A DNA stretch of 37,117 nucleotides from Paracoccaceae bacterium. Lineage in GTDB: Bacteria; Pseudomonadota; Alphaproteobacteria; Rhodobacterales; Rhodobacteraceae. A model generated the notes under the pieces. The model was given only the letters and a program-made list of their open reading frames with translations. It had not been told where the DNA came from and did no database searches. A program made the translations under genes and the position numbers. This document shows positions 6,506 through 14,458 of the stretch, piece after piece (the stretch's first letter is position 1; each line of letters opens with the position of its first letter). The DNA lies in NCBI GenBank assembly GCA_947504705.1, contig CANNIA010000036.1, forward strand, positions 1 through 37,117. Reading direction: 5' to 3'.

Positions 6506-7573
6506 TCAAGGTGGCGTGTCTTGCTTTTCGTTTTGGAGGGCGCGCAGGCGGGTGAGATGCGGGCGAATCAGGCGGCGCCAGAGGGGCGGGACAAGGGCAA
6601 TCATGCAGGCCAAAGGGAGGGGCCAGGGCAGGCAGGGGGCTTCATCTGGAAGGCGCAGCGCGGGGAAGGGGCGGGAGGGGTTCAGGTGGTGGTCGGAATG
6701 GCGCGGCGCGTTCAGAAGGACGGCGGAGGTCAGCCAGTGCGGGGTGTTCCAGCTGTGCTGAAGGGCGACGGGTTCGGGTTTGCCGTCGGGCCGGGTGGCG
6801 CGGGTCAGGCCGTAATGCTGGACATAGTCGGAGAGCAGGATCTGGCTTTGGGCGTGAAAGGCGAGGCCAGCCCAGATCAGAAGGCCGGGAAGCCCTCCGA
6901 TCAGGGTGGCGAGGATGAGGGCGAGGGCTGCCCCGGCCAGACAGAAGGCATACGGGTGGAGGCCGCGCTTTTGTGAACGAAGGGCGGTTTCGGCCTGTAG
7001 CCCCTTGATAAAGCTGCCTGCCCAGGCGCGGAGGAGGAAACGGTAGTAGCTTTCTCCCCTGCGGGCGGTGTTGGGGTCGTCGGTGGTGGCGACACGGGCA
7101 TGATGCACGAGGCGGTGGGCGCTGGCGTGGTGGCCGAAGAGAAGGGCTACGTAGACAAGGGTGCCAAGGCGGAAAAGGGCGCGGGTGGGGCGGTGGATCA
7201 GCTCATGTGCCGCCGGATGGGAGACCTGGCCAAGCCAAAAGCCGGTGGTCAGGAAGAGGGCGATCTGTTCGGGCGTGTTCAGCGCGGCGTGGGTCAGGGC
7301 CCAGGTGGTGAGGGGGAGGGCGAGGAGGGCTCCAATAGCAACGCCGACCAGAAGGGCATCGGCGGCGGGGAAGTCTTCGCCTTCGGGGGTGGCGGCGGTC
7401 AGCGGGATCATCTCGTCGATCAGGATGGTGAGGAGAGCCATGTAGAGGAAGGCAGCCCAAAGCGCGGGGCCTCCCATGGTGGCACCAAGGGTGAGGAGCG
7501 GCAGCGGAAGAAGTGCTGCCACCGCGAAGGCGGCGACGGGCAGGGGGGGGATGGTGCGGATGGGGCGAGGCAT
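6506..7573 (-). CDS. AlkB-type membrane di-iron hydroxylase (alkane 1-monooxygenase family)
   Basis: Integral membrane protein of 355 residues with the histidine boxes of the alkane hydroxylase/desaturase superfamily: HELIHR at 123-128, HHASAHRLVHH at 148-158, the AlkB-specific YVQHYGL at 250-256, and NAPRHSDHHLNPSRPF at 288-303. Several hydrophobic segments precede and separate the boxes. The family hydroxylates terminal carbons with O2, an iron pair and electrons from rubredoxin; no rubredoxin gene is nearby. It is shorter than classical AlkB (about 400 residues), mainly at the ends. It sits at the head of the minus-strand run leading into the secreted array. The true substrate cannot be told from sequence alone. 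Confidence 0.88.
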   Translation of the reverse strand: MPRPIRTIPPLPVAAFAVAALLPLPLLTLGATMGGPALWAAFLYMALLTILIDEMIPLTAATPEGEDFPAADALLVGVAIGALLALPLTTWALTHAALNTPEQIALFLTTGFWLGQVSHPAAHELIHRPTRALFRLGTLVYVALLFGHHASAHRLVHHARVATTDDPNTARRGESYYRFLLRAWAGSFIKGLQAETALRSQKRGLHPYAFCLAGAALALILATLIGGLPGLLIWAGLAFHAQSQILLSDYVQHYGLTRATRPDGKPEPVALQHSWNTPHWLTSAVLLNAPRHSDHHLNPSRPFPALRLPDEAPCLPWPLPLACMIALVPPLWRRLIRPHLTRLRALQNEKQDTPP

Positions 7574-7599
7574 GGGCTGAGCCTAGCAGTTTTGCCCGG

Positions 7600-7761
7600 C
7601 ACCGCCAGCCCGTGAGCTTGAGGCGGGGTGAGCGATTGGGGGCGGGACTGACAGGGTTTCCCACGGCGGACCCGGACCGGCACGCTCGCGGCGTCGGTTG
7701 GGCGCGTGACCTGCTGTTGGTCGATTCGCCCGACACCGCCAGCCCGTGAGATTGAGGCGGG
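7600..7761 (+). repeat. two near-identical 28-base direct repeats
   Basis: The unit beginning CACCGCCAGCCCGTGAG occurs at 7600-7627 and 7734-7761 and differs at one base (C/A at the 18th position). It ends TTGAGGCGGG. The 106 bases between show no gene. This 245-base gap separates the divergent hydroxylase and ftsY genes and must contain both promoters, so the repeats could be binding sites or remnants of a duplication. Confidence 0.65.
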
Positions 7762-7818
7762 ACTTACATCACGGCGCAGAAGCGATTAGGTGTGGCCGGG
7801 ACCAAGGGAGCCTAAACC

Positions 7819-8817
7819 ATGTCGTTCTTCAAGAAGCTCAAGGACCGGATGTTCCGGTCGTCCGACAAGATCGGCGAGGGGCTTGAGGCCTTGGTGGGCG
7901 ACGGTGAGGCGGCCGCAGCAGAGCCGGTGGCCGAGGCGAAGCCGGGGCTTCTGGGGCGTCTGCTCGGCCGGGGGGATGAACCGCGCCGGGTGTTGGATGA
8001 CGCCATGCTGGAAAGCCTGGAGGAAGTGTTGATCCAGGCCGACATGGGTGTGGAAACGGCAGTCCGGGTGACGGCGAACATTGCCGAGGGGCGGTTCGGG
8101 CGGAAGGTCTCGACGGCTGAGCTGCGCGACGCCTTGGCCGCCGAAGTGGCGCGGATCATGGGACCGGTGGCGCGGCCGATGCCGATTTACCCGAAGAAAC
8201 CTCAGGTCGTGCTGGTGGTCGGCGTCAATGGCTCGGGCAAGACGACGACGATTGGCAAGTTGGCCAGCCAGTTCAAGGCGGCGGGCAAGTCGGTGGTGAT
8301 CGCGGCGGGCGATACGTTTCGGGCGGCAGCGGTGGAACAGTTGCAGATATGGGGGCAACGCGCCGGGGTGCCGGTGTTGACGGCGCCTGAAGGATCGGAC
8401 CCGGCCAGTCTGGCGTTTGATGCGCTGACCAAGGCCGAGGAAAGCGGGGCGGACTTGCTGATGATCGATACGGCGGGGCGGTTGCAGAACCGGCAGGACC
8501 TGATGGAGGAACTGGCCAAGATCGTCCGCGTCATCCGCAAGAAGGACCCGACCGCGCCGCATAACACTTTGCTGGTGCTGGACGCGACCACGGGCCAGAA
8601 CGCGATCAATCAGGTGGAGATCTTCCGCAAGATTGCGGATGTATCCGGTCTGGTGATGACCAAGCTGGACGGCACCGCCAAGGGCGGGGTGCTGGTGGCC
8701 CTCGCCGACAAGTTCGGCCTGCCGATCCATGCGATCGGGGTGGGCGAGCAGATCGACGATCTGGCCCCGTTTGACCCCGACGACTTTGCCAAGGCGCTGG
8801 TGGGGGTCGCGGGGTGA
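7819..8817 (+). CDS. ftsY: signal recognition particle receptor FtsY
   Basis: SRP GTPase of 332 residues that docks ribosome-SRP complexes at the membrane. A short N-terminal region precedes the NG domain. GTPase motifs are complete: GVNGSGKTTT (G1), AAGDTFRAAAVEQL (G2), MIDTAGRLQN (G3), MTKLDGTAKGG (G4) and AIGVGEQIDDLAPFD near the end (G5 and closing helix). The acidic A domain is much shorter than in E. coli, as is common in alphaproteobacteria. GGGAG lies upstream of the ATG. Its stop overlaps the start of the next gene (GTGA), so it heads an operon with the two secreted proteins downstream. Confidence 0.97.
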   Translation: MSFFKKLKDRMFRSSDKIGEGLEALVGDGEAAAAEPVAEAKPGLLGRLLGRGDEPRRVLDDAMLESLEEVLIQADMGVETAVRVTANIAEGRFGRKVSTAELRDALAAEVARIMGPVARPMPIYPKKPQVVLVVGVNGSGKTTTIGKLASQFKAAGKSVVIAAGDTFRAAAVEQLQIWGQRAGVPVLTAPEGSDPASLAFDALTKAEESGADLLMIDTAGRLQNRQDLMEELAKIVRVIRKKDPTAPHNTLLVLDATTGQNAINQVEIFRKIADVSGLVMTKLDGTAKGGVLVALADKFGLPIHAIGVGEQIDDLAPFDPDDFAKALVGVAG

Positions 8818-9740
8818 TCCGCGCGGCGCTTCTCTCGCTGATCCTGACGGCACCTGCGGGGGCCGAGGGTTTGGCGGGGCAGGCGTTGTGTGAGGCGGTC
8901 TGGGACGGCTTCCGCGAGGCAGTGGGCGCAGACTGGCTTACTGGCCGGATGCGTTGGTACAATGACGGATGGTGCGTAGTCGAAGACGTGGTTTACGCGA
9001 GCGATGGTGGACTTGACCCTGAGGCCCACATCGACCGCCTCCGCTATCAGGGACCTGCTTTCGCATGGGCATTGGACGACAAGACTTCCCCTGACTGGTT
9101 GAGGCTGGAGATCGAGGGGCTGCGATTGTTCGCGCGGACGGGTGACCCCCGTATGGACTGGTTGTTGGCTGCTCAGGCGAAGCCGAATCGGATTGATGCC
9201 CGTCTGGCGATGTCTTGGGACGCAGAAGACAAGGAACTGCGAACTGAGCGGCTTTCAGTAGATTTCCCTGGAGACAGCTTTGTTGAGTTCTCTGCGCTGG
9301 TTACTGGCGTGGAGCTTCTTCCTGTAGATACCTTTCTTGATCGCGTTGACAAAATCGCCGTGCGAGAGTCCGAATTGACGCTGCGGACCCACGGGCTTTT
9401 CGAAGACTATCTGCTCACGACGCTCGGGCCTTTCGTCCTGCCCGAGGACGGCGACATGGAGTTCGCGGCAAAGCAGTTGCGTCGCAAGCTCATCGAGCAG
9501 GCAGATGAGTTGGATCGGAAGAACCTGCCGGACACGAGCAAAGCCGCGCTTGTAGCCTTTGTTACTGAATTGCCGAATCCTTCGGGCACTTTGCGGGTAA
9601 GTCTGCAAGGTAACCTCGGGTTCAATCCCTACTTGGCGTTCTTCTCTTGGGCGTGGGGGATGGATGCTAGCGTTGTTCTAACTACCGGCCTCCAAGATAC
9701 CATTGTCGAGATCGGATGGACCAATGTGGACGCACTTTAA
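8814..9740 (+). CDS. secreted protein of unknown function, paralogue of the next gene
   Basis: A 308-residue protein beginning MIRAALLSLILTAPAGAEG, a signal peptide. It starts with GTG overlapping the ftsY stop. Landmarks are CEAVWDGFREAV, DGWCVVEDVVY, HIDRLRYQGP and LRLEIEGLRLFART, which match in order words of the following gene (CAALVALVRDF, EGWCVLDGARL, KVDGLRLKGE, VEVEATGLRLV). It is probably a periplasmic beta-rich protein resembling lipid-binding or assembly repeats, but I do not know the family. From about 8950 on, base use is less GC-rich than in ftsY or the next gene, hinting at replacement by a foreign allele. Confidence 0.8.
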   Translation: MIRAALLSLILTAPAGAEGLAGQALCEAVWDGFREAVGADWLTGRMRWYNDGWCVVEDVVYASDGGLDPEAHIDRLRYQGPAFAWALDDKTSPDWLRLEIEGLRLFARTGDPRMDWLLAAQAKPNRIDARLAMSWDAEDKELRTERLSVDFPGDSFVEFSALVTGVELLPVDTFLDRVDKIAVRESELTLRTHGLFEDYLLTTLGPFVLPEDGDMEFAAKQLRRKLIEQADELDRKNLPDTSKAALVAFVTELPNPSGTLRVSLQGNLGFNPYLAFFSWAWGMDASVVLTTGLQDTIVEIGWTNVDAL

Positions 9741-10614
9741 GCTTGCCGTTCTTGGTCTGGCACTTGCCGCCCCGGCTCTTTCTGAACCGGTGCCCGCCGA
9801 TTGTGCGGCGCTTGTGGCTTTGGTGCGGGATTTCACTGGGTACGAGGTGACGGCTCCTCCTGCCGGGGCGGTGGAGGGGTGGTGCGTGCTGGATGGGGCG
9901 CGGTTGGTCTCGGGCCGGGCGGACCAGCCGGATCTGAAGGTGGACGGGCTGCGGCTGAAGGGGGAGGCCGAGGGGGCTGTCGTTACGTCGGTCGAGGTCG
10001 AAGCGACGGGGCTTCGGCTGGTGCAGGGATTGGGGGCCAAGCAGCTGGACGAACGATTGCAGGCGATGCTCCGGCTGCAGGGTGGCGATCTTCGCTTTGC
10101 CGCCGGGCTGAACCCGGAGGCGGGGCGGTTGGAGGTTCGGGGCTTTGCATTGGTGCTGAGTGGGGGAACCGAGATTTCACTTTCGGCTGATCTTGCGGGC
10201 GCGGGTCTGTCGCCCCTTGGCGTTGCGGCGGGGCGATTGACGGGGCTGGAGTTGCAGTGGAACGCCGACGGACGGCTGATGCGGGGGGTGATGGAGGCCG
10301 CCGGGGTCGGGATCGACGGCAGTCTTGCCGGGGCCGAGGCGATCACAGCGGCGCGGGATGGGCTGCAGGGGGTGATCGAGGTGCTGCCTGGGTCGCTGGT
10401 CGACAAGGACAGTCGGCATGAGTTGGACGGGATGACGGCGTCGCTACCCGAGGGGCGGGGCGTGTTGCAGCTGTCGTTCCGCAGCGACGAGGGCATTGGG
10501 GCGGCGGATCTGCTGGTCGCTGGGCTTGGCAAGGCCCCGTTGGAGGAGACGCTGGCCACCCTGTTCGCCGGCAGCAGCTTGCAGGCGGACTGGAGCCAGG
10601 GTTTGCAACACTGA
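9724..10614 (+). CDS. secreted protein of unknown function, paralogue of the preceding gene
   Basis: A 296-residue protein starting MWTHFKLAVLGLALAAPALSEP, a signal peptide. An upstream ATG at 9703 is possible but the one at 9724 gives a better signal sequence; both overlap the preceding gene. The mature part alternates short strands (LKVDGLRLKGEA, VEVEATGLRLVQG, LRFAAGLNPEAGRLEVRGF), as in beta-repeat proteins. An early Cys and the Cys in EGWCVLDG are shared with the preceding paralogue and could form a disulfide. Its normal GC-rich codon use contrasts with that paralogue. Function unknown. Confidence 0.8.
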   Translation: MWTHFKLAVLGLALAAPALSEPVPADCAALVALVRDFTGYEVTAPPAGAVEGWCVLDGARLVSGRADQPDLKVDGLRLKGEAEGAVVTSVEVEATGLRLVQGLGAKQLDERLQAMLRLQGGDLRFAAGLNPEAGRLEVRGFALVLSGGTEISLSADLAGAGLSPLGVAAGRLTGLELQWNADGRLMRGVMEAAGVGIDGSLAGAEAITAARDGLQGVIEVLPGSLVDKDSRHELDGMTASLPEGRGVLQLSFRSDEGIGAADLLVAGLGKAPLEETLATLFAGSSLQADWSQGLQH

Positions 10615-10703
10615 CACCTGTCGGGCTTGATCCCGCCGGGATTTCGCGCCAGATGGATTGGGCCGGGCAAATGGCGCGGACGGGTCAAGGGAACCGGTGG
10701 AAC

Positions 10704-11315
10704 ATGGCGGAAAAGACGATCAACCCGGTGTTGAAGCAGGTGCTGGAACTGGGACCGACTCTGGTCTTCTTTGTCCTTTATACCCGGATTAAAGATGACA
10801 TTTTTGTGATCGCCGGGACCCCCTACTCCGGCTTCATTGTGGCGGCGATTGCGCTGATCCCGCTACTTTTGGCCGCAATTGCGACACTGTGGTATCTGAC
10901 CGGCAAGCTGAGCCGGTTGCAGATCTTTACCGCCTTCATGGTTCTGTTTTTCGGCGGGCTGACCGCCTGGTTCAATGACGAGCGGTTTTTCAAGATCAAG
11001 ACGACCATCGTCTGGGGCTGTCTGTCGGCGATCCTGACCCTGGGGTTGCTGCGTGGAAGAAGCTTTCTGGAATGGGCGATTGGTGACAATATCCCCATGA
11101 AATCCGAAGGTTGGATGATCTTTACCCGCAACCTTGCGGTGATGTTCGCGGCCATGGCCATTGCCAACGAAGTGATCTGGCGCACCCAGACGACCGAGCT
11201 TTGGGTAACGCTGGAAACATTCGCGCTGCCGGGGGCCTTGATGGTGTTCATGTTCGTGCAACTCATGTTCTTGCAGAAGTATCTGATCGAGCCGCCCGAG
11301 GACGACAAAGCCTGA
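10704..11315 (+). CDS. yciB: inner membrane-spanning protein YciB (septation protein A family)
   Basis: A 203-residue polytopic membrane protein of the YciB/IspZ family, linked to envelope integrity and septation. Family words visible: KQVLELGPTLVFF near the start, FGGLTAWFNDERFFKIKTTIVW in the middle, FLEWAIGDNIPM and NEVIWRTQTTELWV. Five or so hydrophobic segments fit the family. I take the ATG at 10704, preceded by a GGTGGAAC sequence, over the frame's earlier ATG at 10653, because family members start with a short residue stretch before LKQ. It sits after the ftsY operon on the same strand. Confidence 0.93.
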   Translation: MAEKTINPVLKQVLELGPTLVFFVLYTRIKDDIFVIAGTPYSGFIVAAIALIPLLLAAIATLWYLTGKLSRLQIFTAFMVLFFGGLTAWFNDERFFKIKTTIVWGCLSAILTLGLLRGRSFLEWAIGDNIPMKSEGWMIFTRNLAVMFAAMAIANEVIWRTQTTELWVTLETFALPGALMVFMFVQLMFLQKYLIEPPEDDKA

Positions 11316-11410
11316 CAACTTGCACGGTATTGCCGCCCTTGTGTCGGCTTCCGGCCAAAGGCCCGCCTTCTTCGGAAGACATATTTAATGGTGAGCCTTT
11401 GGGGGTTACC

Positions 11411-12043
11411 ATGCAGCGCAGCCTGTTCGACATCTTCCGCCTGTTCCTGAGCCTGTTTCAGGACCTGCCGCCGATGTCGCGTGCGCTTTATGTGCCGGGG
11501 GCGGTTCTGCTGCTTGGCTATCCGGTTCTGGTGGTGCTTTTGGGCGCGGACAGCCAGGGTCAGGCCTTTGTGATCGCCTTCATGCTGGCGCTGTCGGTTC
11601 GGATGGCGCTGGGCTTTGAAGGCATGGTGCGGCGGATGCTGTCACGCTATTCGCGGGGCGAGACGGTGCTTTTGGCGTTGGCTTTCGCGGTGCTGCCGCT
11701 GGCCCTGTTGTCCTTTGCGGCGGATCCGCTGTCCTGCCAGCGGTTGCAAAGCGCCTTTTACTTGGTGATCAGTGCGGTCTTCCTGTCGGACGTAATGAAG
11801 AACCGGGTGACGACAGCCGCAGGTTTCTGGCCTGATGTCGAAATGCGCGCCCATCTGCCGAACCTGACGCGGGTGATGGTGATCTATAACTTCGGCTTTC
11901 TCTTGCTGAACGAAACGCTGATCCGCACCTTGGCGGCCTCGCACTGGTTGCTCTTCTGGGCGGTGCTGCCGATCATCGGCCATGCGATCCTGCGGGCGCT
12001 CGTGCTGACGGTGGTCAATCTGGAAGACAGCCAGCCGGTCTGA
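11411..12043 (+). CDS. polytopic membrane protein of unknown function
   Basis: A 210-residue protein with an N-terminal amphipathic stretch (MQRSLFDIFRLFLSLFQDLP) followed by about five hydrophobic segments (AVLLLGYPVLVVLLGA, FVIAFMLALSVRMALG, VLLALAFAVLPLALLSFA, AFYLVISAVFLSDVM, WLLFWAVLPIIGHAILRALV). No family is recognised. The start at 11411 follows TGGGGGTT. It lies 95 bases after yciB on the same strand and may be co-transcribed with it. Position next to an envelope gene is the only hint of role. Confidence 0.75.
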   Translation: MQRSLFDIFRLFLSLFQDLPPMSRALYVPGAVLLLGYPVLVVLLGADSQGQAFVIAFMLALSVRMALGFEGMVRRMLSRYSRGETVLLALAFAVLPLALLSFAADPLSCQRLQSAFYLVISAVFLSDVMKNRVTTAAGFWPDVEMRAHLPNLTRVMVIYNFGFLLLNETLIRTLAASHWLLFWAVLPIIGHAILRALVLTVVNLEDSQPV

Positions 12044-12067
12044 GGCCGGGCTGATCTTCCTTGGGCC

Positions 12068-13201
12068 TTAGTTAGCCGAAAACAGGCAGGCGGTTTTCTT
12101 TACATCCAGACAGCGACCAAGGGCGGTCATCACCCCTTCGGGCGCATTGGACAGGGGCAGGAAGCCCAGACCGGACAGCTTTTTGGCATAGGTCTTCGAC
12201 AGGCTTGGGTCGATGTTGAGTGCTTCCTGATAATTGGCATAGGAATCGTCGAACCGGCCAAGCGCTACGTCGATCTGGGCCAGCGTGTCCAGATAGATCG
12301 CCTGCATCGGCAGCCCGTCCGGGTTTTGCCGCAGTTTGGCGGTCAGCTTATCCGCCTCGGCCGCCTTGGCATCGGCCAGAAGTGCGCGGGCCTTGATGTT
12401 GATCGCGGCAAAGCTTTCGGGATAACGGGCGATCAGGGCATCGGATTCCTTGGCGAGTTCGGCGGGTGTGGCATAGGTGGCCAGCGCCATCAGGCGGCGG
12501 GACAGGATGTCTTCCTCGATCGCGGGGCTTGGGTTCGGCACGGTGCCGGGGGCAAGGGCAATGTCGGCGACGGCCACAACCTCCTCATACCGGCCAAGCT
12601 TGGCCAGGGCGGCCATCTTGTTGCGATAGGCGTTCTGGTAATCGGGGGCGATGGAAAGGGCGGTGTCGAAATAGCTGATCGCTTCGTCCGAGCGGTCAAG
12701 CTCGGTCAGGCAGCGGCCCATGACTTCGTTGGCATAGGCGAATTGCGGGTCAAGGCGGAGCGCCTCGCCTGCGTCGCTGACGCAGCTGTCATCCATGCGG
12801 AATTCCCACCACGCCTCGGCCCGGTTAGCCCAGGCGTCGGCATAGTCTTCAACCGCAAGGGCGGCGGAATAATGCGCAAGGGCCCCGGCTATATCGCCCT
12901 GATCATAGCGGACGTTGCCAAGTTCTACCCAGACCCAGGCGTTGGCGGGGGTGACCTGCAGCGCGTGTTGAAGGGTTTCGGCGGCCCCTTCGTAATCGCC
13001 CAACATCCGCTGGGCCTCGCCTTTCATGGCAAGGGCAAGCGCGGCGGCATCGGCGTCCTGTGCCATCTCGAAAGATTGGTCGCAAAGCTCGATCCGCCGG
13101 GCATAATCATCGCTGCGATCTTCGCAGGTTTCGGCCAACGCCGGTGCCACAAGGGCACTGGAGGCGAGAAGGAGCGCAAGTGCGGTTTGGCGAAGGGTCA
13201 T
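12068..13201 (-). CDS. secreted tetratricopeptide-repeat protein
   Basis: A 377-residue protein with signal peptide MTLRQTALALLLASSALVAPALAE and a mature part built of TPR helices. Clear repeats: ALAMKGEAQRMLGDYEGAAE, WVWVELGNVRYDQGDIAGALAH, YANEVMGRCLTELDRSDEAISY, and YLDTLAQIDVALGRFDDSYANY near the end. TPR proteins serve as scaffolds; the export signal puts this one in the periplasm. It has six cysteines in the mature form, including CEDRSDDYARRIELC at the start and two near the end, so disulfides are possible. It converges with the membrane protein gene ending at 12043 and has no catalytic domain. Confidence 0.85.
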   Translation of the reverse strand: MTLRQTALALLLASSALVAPALAETCEDRSDDYARRIELCDQSFEMAQDADAAALALAMKGEAQRMLGDYEGAAETLQHALQVTPANAWVWVELGNVRYDQGDIAGALAHYSAALAVEDYADAWANRAEAWWEFRMDDSCVSDAGEALRLDPQFAYANEVMGRCLTELDRSDEAISYFDTALSIAPDYQNAYRNKMAALAKLGRYEEVVAVADIALAPGTVPNPSPAIEEDILSRRLMALATYATPAELAKESDALIARYPESFAAINIKARALLADAKAAEADKLTAKLRQNPDGLPMQAIYLDTLAQIDVALGRFDDSYANYQEALNIDPSLSKTYAKKLSGLGFLPLSNAPEGVMTALGRCLDVKKTACLFSAN

Positions 13202-13259
13202 GGGAGCCTGCCTGCAATCAAGGGATTTGGCGGCAGCGTTTCCTACCTTGGTGCGAAAA

Positions 13260-14186
13260 TCAAGCCTGACGCTGTGGCACGGGCAGGCTGGCCGCCGTGA
13301 CGGGGCTCAAGCGGCCTGCGCCGAAAAACAGGCGCGACCAGCGGCGGCCGGGGCGGTATTCTGGCAGGGCAGAGGCAAGCAGTTGATCCCGGATCAAGGC
13401 GCGGTAAAGCGCGATGGTGCCGGGGCGCAGATAGGGCGACCAGTGGCATATCCGGCGCTGCGAGTGTTCCAAGGGGTGGCCGAGCGCTTGGAGTGCGGCA
13501 AGCGTTCTGGTTTGATCGATGCAGAGATCGTGCCAGCCTTCGCGTCGTTGCCCCAGACCCTGCCCGATCGAGGTGCGCAGGCCAAGCTGGATGCCCCATT
13601 CGAAACAGGCGTCGAACAGGTCGTTCTCACGCGTGGTGACGTTGATCACCTCGACCGCGCGGCCTGCGGGGGTGGCAAGGGCCGCCAGCGCGCGTTTCCG
13701 GGTTTCGGCGGCGGCCAGAAGGATCATCCGGCTGATCTGGCCGGGACGGGTCAGGGGCAGGGCGGCAAGGGCAACGCGCGCGCCCATGGAATGCGCGATG
13801 ATCTGGATCGGGCGGCCAGAGAGGTCACCCACCAGCTGGGCGATCTCGGCCAAGGCAGCACCAGTCCAACCCGCCCGCAGATGCGCGCGCCAGGGATCAC
13901 ACTTTGCGTTCCATCCCAGTGCGATCCCAAGGCCAGTGAAGCCGTCAAGGCCAAGGTGGCGCGGCCAGCTGATGGCGCGGGTATCCTCGGGTGGCGGGTC
14001 GAGCGACAGGATCGAGCCATGCGGGCAGTCGCGGGCAAAGCCGGGGGCATAGCGCCAGCCGTGGATCATCACCACGACCGGGGCGCCGGGCGGCAGAGTG
14101 TCAAGTTTGCGGGCAAGCCGGTCGCGGTCAAGCTGAAGCTTGTCACCAAGGGCATCGGCACGGATCGGACGGGGATCGTCGGTCAT
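13260..14186 (-). CDS. alpha/beta hydrolase family protein
   Basis: A 308-residue protein with the alpha/beta hydrolase pattern: VVVMIHGWRYAPG (oxyanion loop HGW), the nucleophile elbow IIAHSMGARVAL, and a later Asp/His region around NDLFDACFEWG and GWHDLCID. Substrate unknown; the wide HGWRY pocket and lack of a signal peptide suggest a cytoplasmic esterase or lipase-like enzyme. The frame extends upstream to 14354, through the SAM-II riboswitch DNA, so I take the ATG at 14186; its ribosome site is weak. It is transcribed divergently from metZ. Confidence 0.78.
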   Translation of the reverse strand: MTDDPRPIRADALGDKLQLDRDRLARKLDTLPPGAPVVVMIHGWRYAPGFARDCPHGSILSLDPPPEDTRAISWPRHLGLDGFTGLGIALGWNAKCDPWRAHLRAGWTGAALAEIAQLVGDLSGRPIQIIAHSMGARVALAALPLTRPGQISRMILLAAAETRKRALAALATPAGRAVEVINVTTRENDLFDACFEWGIQLGLRTSIGQGLGQRREGWHDLCIDQTRTLAALQALGHPLEHSQRRICHWSPYLRPGTIALYRALIRDQLLASALPEYRPGRRWSRLFFGAGRLSPVTAASLPVPQRQA

Positions 14187-14321
14187 GGCCTGCAACTGCT
14201 GCTTCTTTGGCTGCAGACTGCGCGCGGGCAGCGACGGGGAAATGACAGGTCGATGAAGGATCAGTAACGCGGGGTGTTTCGGAGGCGGTTGACCGCGGCT
14301 TGGACCGCGCGTATTCAGGCG

Positions 14322-14376
14322 GCGTGGCGCTTTGTAACCCTGATTGCGGGCCACGTTAAATAAACCGCTAAAGAGG
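14322..14376 (+). promoter_or_regulatory. SAM-II riboswitch (SAM-alpha) controlling metZ
   Basis: The stretch aligns well with the SAM-II consensus as I know it: stem P1 CGTGGC (14323-14328) with GCCACG (14350-14355), the loop containing TTTGTAACC...ATTGC, then the single-stranded TTAAATAAA and the conserved pseudoknot strand CTAAAGAGG (14368-14376). SAM-II aptamers occur mainly in alphaproteobacteria before metA, metX and metZ, and bind S-adenosylmethionine to lower expression. Here the aptamer is followed by a terminator hairpin and metZ, exactly the expected setting. Confidence 0.87.
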
Positions 14377-14389
14377 TGAAGGGCATTGG

Positions 14390-14420
14390 CCCCGGCACCT
14401 TTGGTTTGCCGGGGTTTTTT
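14390..14420 (+). terminator. intrinsic terminator between SAM-II aptamer and metZ
   Basis: CCCCGGCA (14390-14397) pairs perfectly with TGCCGGGG (14407-14414) around a nine-base loop and is followed by six T. It lies 13 bases after the aptamer core and 38 bases before the metZ start, with no gene upstream on this strand, so it can only act as the attenuator of the riboswitch. Confidence 0.88.
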
Positions 14421-14437
14421 GTTGGCCCGTTTTCTTT

Positions 14438-14455
14438 AAGGCCGGGGGGGGCCTT
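14438..14455 (+). promoter_or_regulatory. metZ ribosome site in a small hairpin loop
   Basis: AAGGCC and GGCCTT can pair, leaving a run of G in the loop. That G run, a few bases before the ATG at 14459, is the only Shine-Dalgarno candidate for metZ. The hairpin could tune translation in addition to the terminator, but this is only inferred from base complementarity. Confidence 0.4.
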
Positions 14456-14458
14456 GCG

